Below are positions 60,786 to 64,000 of a DNA stretch of 64,000 nucleotides, piece after piece (the stretch's first letter is position 1; every line of letters starts with the position of its first letter). A program made the position numbers and the translations under genes. The stretch covers positions 1 to 64,000 of the forward strand of contig JACKEL010000018.1 in assembly GCA_020632975.1 (NCBI GenBank). Direction: 5' to 3'. The notes under the pieces are model-generated. The model was not told where the DNA came from. It ran no database searches and was given only the letters and a program-made list of their open reading frames with translations. The DNA comes from Myxococcales bacterium. Its GTDB lineage: Bacteria; Myxococcota_C; UBA6777.

Positions 60786-62834
60786 ATGCGTATCCGCGAC
60801 CTCTCCAAAGATAGATCCCCGCGACGAAATATTCGAAAGATCCTGGTGTTTCTGAGTTTTGCGTCTTTCTGCTTGATGTGGTTGGGTCGCTCAACCCCAG
60901 TACAGGCGGATATGCGCCCTGATGTCTTTACGATGTTGATCTTCAAAGAAAAGGCGGTTCGTCCGTCCGCGCTAGAACAACAGGTCTTGTTGTTGTTCAA
61001 AACGGGGAAGATGAACCGTGCGCGCTCTCTCACTGAAGACAAACTGCTCAGACAAAACCCCAACTCGTTTATTGGTCGCTTTGTGATGGCTTACATCTTG
61101 CGTCACCAAGAGGGGGAATTGGTCTTGGCCTTGCGTTATCTTCGCGAGTCAATGGCACTTTTTCGTTCGATCATTGGGCAGGTTCCCTCCAAAAGTCATC
61201 ACATCATGATGATCGAGTTGATCTACAGTTTGCGGCAGCTTGGGCGAGATCGCGAAGCGCTGCGTTTGATCATCCAACACGACAAGCTTTATCCGTACTT
61301 TAAGCTCGAAGACCTCATGCCTTGGAGCTTGATGAAACTTCGTCGTTACAATGAAGCGACCCAACTTGCACTCAATTACCTTCAAAAGAAAAAGTACGTA
61401 ACGACCGCACTCAACGCACTTTGCGCGATCACCTTCGAGGAAGGAAAGCGCGTCGATTCGCTGCACTATTGTCGTCGTGCTTTCGAAGAAGACGAGAAGA
61501 TCCGTTCTCGTGATCGCACGACCCACCGAACCAACCTTGCAGAAGCTTACCTTGGACTGTTTCGCTTCGATGAAACCGAGCGTTATGCCTTGGAAGCAAC
61601 GCGTTACTTTTACCCTGGCCTTCATACCAACCCTTGGGAGTTTTTGACCTTTGTGTATCTCGAACAAGGGCGGCTCAACCAAGGTTTCAACGCACTACGA
61701 CAAGCGCTTGATTGGAAAAACCGCCAGCTTCCGCATCTTCGCGAGTCGATGTTTGCAGGACACCAACTTTCTGAAGGAAACTTTTGGTTGTCTGTGGGAG
61801 ATGCGGATCGTGCACTGAAGGCGCTTGAGCTTGTGCGCGATCGCCCTGACCGCCACGGCCACACCAGTTCAGAGCCTCGACAACAAAGCGTGGGAGCGCA
61901 CGTGATGTTGCGACATGCGCGGATGATGAAAGTCGAGATCATGCGGGAAGAAGCCGCCGCCCAAAGCTGGTGGCAGCGCGTGGGGAACTGGTTTTCCCGT
62001 CAGTTTGCGCGGATCAACGCTTGGTTGGATGGGTCGATTGCACGACGCCAACTCGTGGATGATCTTGAGTTTTTGCGCAATACGTTGGCGCCTTATCGTT
62101 CGGGTGGGGCGAATATGCCTTACTGGATGATCGGTGATCTCGTGGTGTTGATGGGGCCTGCGGTGGTGCGTGAACAAATTCGGATCTTGCGGGCTCGTGA
62201 AGAAAAAAGCGTTCCCCAGATCCGCGCCTTTTTCGATGCTGTCGAGGCAGAAGCAGCCTTTCGTCAAGGTGGCTACGAAGAGGCGATGCAGTTTTCTTCG
62301 CGGGCACTCAATGCTTTGCCCAACAAGATGAAGCCTTTGCGCATGAGGATGTGGGGGATTCGCGCGGATATCCACCGACGCAACGGCGAAGAACAAAAGA
62401 TGCGCGCTGCTTTGTCGCGGATCTTGCAGGTCGATGGAACTGTGCTGCGTCGTTTGGGACTTTCTCTGCCCGTCAAGATCAGCGCTTCAGCTTCCCCTGA
62501 TACGCGAGAGATCGCGGATGCTTTGTTGCGTTCCCCTCGTTTTACCTCGTCACAGCAAGGCTTTCAGATGGTCTTGAATGAGCACAAAAAGTACGTCAGC
62601 ATGCTGCTTCTCAGCCCCCAAGGGACGATCTTTTCGAGAACTGCGGTGGTTCGAAAGCCCAAGGAAAAGCCTGACGACTTCCTCAAGCGCGCCAACCGCG
62701 AGATCCACCGCGCGATCTTTTCCCATCAAACCAACTTTTCTCGCAAGGATGCTTCTTCGTTGGATGACTCCTTGGTGGGGACCCCCTCAGACGCGATCCC
62801 TTGGAAAAAGATGCTAGAAGAGGACAAGAAGTGA
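60786..62834 (+). CDS. Secreted/membrane-anchored TPR-like repeat protein
   Basis: 682 residues. A basic N-terminus and hydrophobic segment (ILVFLSFASFCLMWLG, cleavage near VQADM) precede a long alpha-helical solenoid region (about 60-600) with TPR-like periodicity (for example FIGRFVMAYILRHQEGELVLALRYL, LVDDLEFLRNTLAPY). Exact repeat count is not determinable by eye. The final 70 residues include FKRANREIHRAIFSHQ. It starts 15 bases after the transglutaminase-like gene, so it completes the operon and probably scaffolds that complex in the periplasm. Confidence 0.75.
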   Translation: MRIRDLSKDRSPRRNIRKILVFLSFASFCLMWLGRSTPVQADMRPDVFTMLIFKEKAVRPSALEQQVLLLFKTGKMNRARSLTEDKLLRQNPNSFIGRFVMAYILRHQEGELVLALRYLRESMALFRSIIGQVPSKSHHIMMIELIYSLRQLGRDREALRLIIQHDKLYPYFKLEDLMPWSLMKLRRYNEATQLALNYLQKKKYVTTALNALCAITFEEGKRVDSLHYCRRAFEEDEKIRSRDRTTHRTNLAEAYLGLFRFDETERYALEATRYFYPGLHTNPWEFLTFVYLEQGRLNQGFNALRQALDWKNRQLPHLRESMFAGHQLSEGNFWLSVGDADRALKALELVRDRPDRHGHTSSEPRQQSVGAHVMLRHARMMKVEIMREEAAAQSWWQRVGNWFSRQFARINAWLDGSIARRQLVDDLEFLRNTLAPYRSGGANMPYWMIGDLVVLMGPAVVREQIRILRAREEKSVPQIRAFFDAVEAEAAFRQGGYEEAMQFSSRALNALPNKMKPLRMRMWGIRADIHRRNGEEQKMRAALSRILQVDGTVLRRLGLSLPVKISASASPDTREIADALLRSPRFTSSQQGFQMVLNEHKKYVSMLLLSPQGTIFSRTAVVRKPKEKPDDFLKRANREIHRAIFSHQTNFSRKDASSLDDSLVGTPSDAIPWKKMLEEDKK

Positions 62835-62898
62835 GCTTGACCTCTTGGTAACAAGACGTTAGAGCATAGGCTTCTTTTTCTTTGCGAAGAGGTTTCCC

Positions 62899-63894
62899 GT
62901 GGGATTTTCAGAGATTCGCGGTCAAGATCGCGCGTTACATGATCTTCATTTTGCTTGGCAACAAGAACGTATCCCCAATGCTTACTTGTTTACGGGCCCC
63001 CAAGGTTGCGGCAAACGCACCACTGCGTTGATCCTTGCGCGCCGCATGAATTGTTTGGGGGAGTCGTCTTCGTGGGAGCCCTGCGAGCGTTGTGCGGCCT
63101 GTCAAAAGATCCTGCACGAAACGCATCCTGATGTGTGGGTGGTCGAGCCTGAAAAACAGTTGATGCGGATATCGCAGATCCGAGAGATTCAACGTATGAC
63201 GCGATTTGCTCCACAGGAAGGGCGTTTGCGTGTTGTGATCTTGGATCAGATCGAAAAGATGAACCGTGAGTCCGCCAACGCTTTTCTCAAGCTGCTCGAA
63301 GAACCCCCACCCAACAACCTTTTTGTGCTGTGTACTGCAAGCCCTGGTCAGATCCTTCCGACGATCTTGTCTCGCTGCCAACGCGTTCCTTTTGCACCTT
63401 TGCGTCGTCCTGTCTTGTCTTCGTGGCTAGAAGAACGCCATGGGATCGATGCTGCGCAGGCCTTCTTGCTCGCGGGCCTAGCAGAAGGGAGCCCTGGACG
63501 CGCCTTGCAATTACATGAGCACTTGCCCGATGATCAACGCCGCTCTTTGTTGACGGCTTTACCTACGCTCCATCGTGTGCCTTCAGGATCGACGGTGGCG
63601 CTGGAGTTGGCCGAACGCCTCAACAAAGTGGGTGACCAACTCCCGTTGTATCTGGACTTGTTGCGCTCTTGGTTGCGTGATCTTCTGATGCTTCGGGAAA
63701 TTGGGCCTGATCCCAATGCACTGATCCACCAAGATCTGCAAGAACACCTTGTGCAACATGCAGATATCTTGTCCACACCCGCGTTGTTTCGTGCGGTGCA
63801 GGCGATTGATCAGTGCGAAGTGGCTTTGCGTCGCAACGCTGCTTCATTGTTGACTTTAGAACATCTCTTCCTAGTGCTTGGAGGCATGGGTTGA
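62899..63894 (+). CDS. holB: DNA polymerase III delta-prime subunit
   Basis: A 331-residue clamp-loader subunit that helps place the beta sliding clamp on DNA. The P-loop reads TGPQGCGKRTTALIL, a zinc-type Cys cluster reads CERCAACQ, and the clamp-loader SRC motif is TILSRCQRVPF. A C-terminal helical domain ends the protein. GTG at 62899 with AGAGG upstream is preferred. It follows the TPR gene by 64 bases and overlaps the next gene, whose TTG start sits on its TGA stop. The holB-ricT/yaaT order is common in Bacteria. Confidence 0.93.
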   Translation: MGFSEIRGQDRALHDLHFAWQQERIPNAYLFTGPQGCGKRTTALILARRMNCLGESSSWEPCERCAACQKILHETHPDVWVVEPEKQLMRISQIREIQRMTRFAPQEGRLRVVILDQIEKMNRESANAFLKLLEEPPPNNLFVLCTASPGQILPTILSRCQRVPFAPLRRPVLSSWLEERHGIDAAQAFLLAGLAEGSPGRALQLHEHLPDDQRRSLLTALPTLHRVPSGSTVALELAERLNKVGDQLPLYLDLLRSWLRDLLMLREIGPDPNALIHQDLQEHLVQHADILSTPALFRAVQAIDQCEVALRRNAASLLTLEHLFLVLGGMG

Positions 63895-64000
63895 ATCAAG
63901 ATATTGCGGTGCTGAAACGCTTTGCGGAAGTTACGTTTCGCAAAGCGGGCCAAGCCTACCTTTTTTCCTATGAAAACATCACGTTGGGTGATTTCGATAA
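63891..64000 (+). CDS. PSP1-domain protein (RicT/YaaT-like), partial
   Basis: Only the first 36 codons are in the window. The product begins MNQDIAVLKRFAEVTFRKAG and continues AYLFSYENITLGDFD, matching the start of PSP1 proteins such as RicT/YaaT (VRFRKAGKIYYF... then GD). TTG at 63891 follows GGAGG, and its T-T-G-A overlaps the holB stop codon, so translation is coupled. The C-terminal part is beyond the window end. Identification rests on short similarity plus the holB neighbourhood. Confidence 0.6.
   Translation, partial: MNQDIAVLKRFAEVTFRKAGQAYLFSYENITLGDFD

Overview
The window looks like a chromosomal segment from a Gram-negative bacterium of roughly middling G+C, most likely in or near the Myxococcota/deltaproteobacterial group. 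Supporting signs are an RND efflux pair, lipoproteins, POT and CstA transporters, a cytochrome bd oxidase, many two-component/c-di-GMP/Ser-Thr kinase style signalling proteins, a cysteine-rich secreted protein ending in a Cys-TM-basic sorting tail, and large secreted proteins of unknown function. The phylum assignment is inference; no rRNA is present. No phage, transposase, CRISPR array or other clear mobile element was seen. Long ORFs lying opposite real genes are common here and were treated as shadows.

Layout. 0-5 kb (minus strand): a short-chain dehydrogenase, REP-like repeats, then rpmB (L28), mnmG, rpe and rpmG (L33; only 53 codons). 5-11.4 kb (plus): an FAD amine-oxidase-like enzyme, then an RND efflux adaptor lipoprotein and its inner-membrane pump. 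11.6-15.3 kb: a secreted intradiol-dioxygenase-like lipoprotein, divergent from cydAB. 15.4-21 kb: a giant UshA-like protein with a beta-rich, barrel-like C-terminus, converging on an expansin lipoprotein that is translationally coupled to a membrane-anchored protein of unknown function. 21.4-23.4 kb: a very basic, 18-cysteine secreted protein with a strong terminator, tail-to-tail with a CcdA-thioredoxin fusion. 23.5-30.7 kb (minus): an alpha-oxoamine synthase-like enzyme overlapping a D-amino-acid-oxidase-like flavoenzyme, a DnaC/IstB-like ATPase, and two large membrane proteins of unknown function. 30.9-36.2 kb: class I fructose-bisphosphate aldolase, a threonine-dehydrogenase-like SDR, an FHA-GGDEF diguanylate cyclase and a Vps62-like secreted protein. 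36.3-41.7 kb: CstA, a YVTN beta-propeller, the cysteine-rich surface protein and a DUF434 protein. 41.8-42.0 kb: tRNA-Val and tRNA-Asp behind a near-consensus promoter and before a terminator. 42.3-45.7 kb: a protein kinase and a hybrid histidine-kinase-like protein whose ATPase part looks dead. 45.7-50.6 kb (minus): a Ski2-like helicase, a three-unit repeat and a POT peptide transporter. 51-53.2 kb: prfA and prmC. 53.3-55.5 kb: a receiver/HD-GYP protein. 55.7-62.8 kb: a MoxR-DUF58-transglutaminase-TPR operon. 62.9 kb to the end: holB and the first codons of a RicT/YaaT (PSP1) gene.

The most unusual content is the cysteine-based theme (secreted 18-Cys protein, CcdA-thioredoxin with a GKAC-repeat tail, a Cys-containing insert in the efflux adaptor, the Cys-rich surface protein), the nucleotidase-like fusion with lost metal ligands, the kinase/degenerate-kinase pair, and a visible excess of the tetranucleotide GATC throughout. 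Several genes are best started at GTG or TTG because the good ribosome binding site sits in front of those codons. All family names come from motif and similarity recognition by eye, without database searches.
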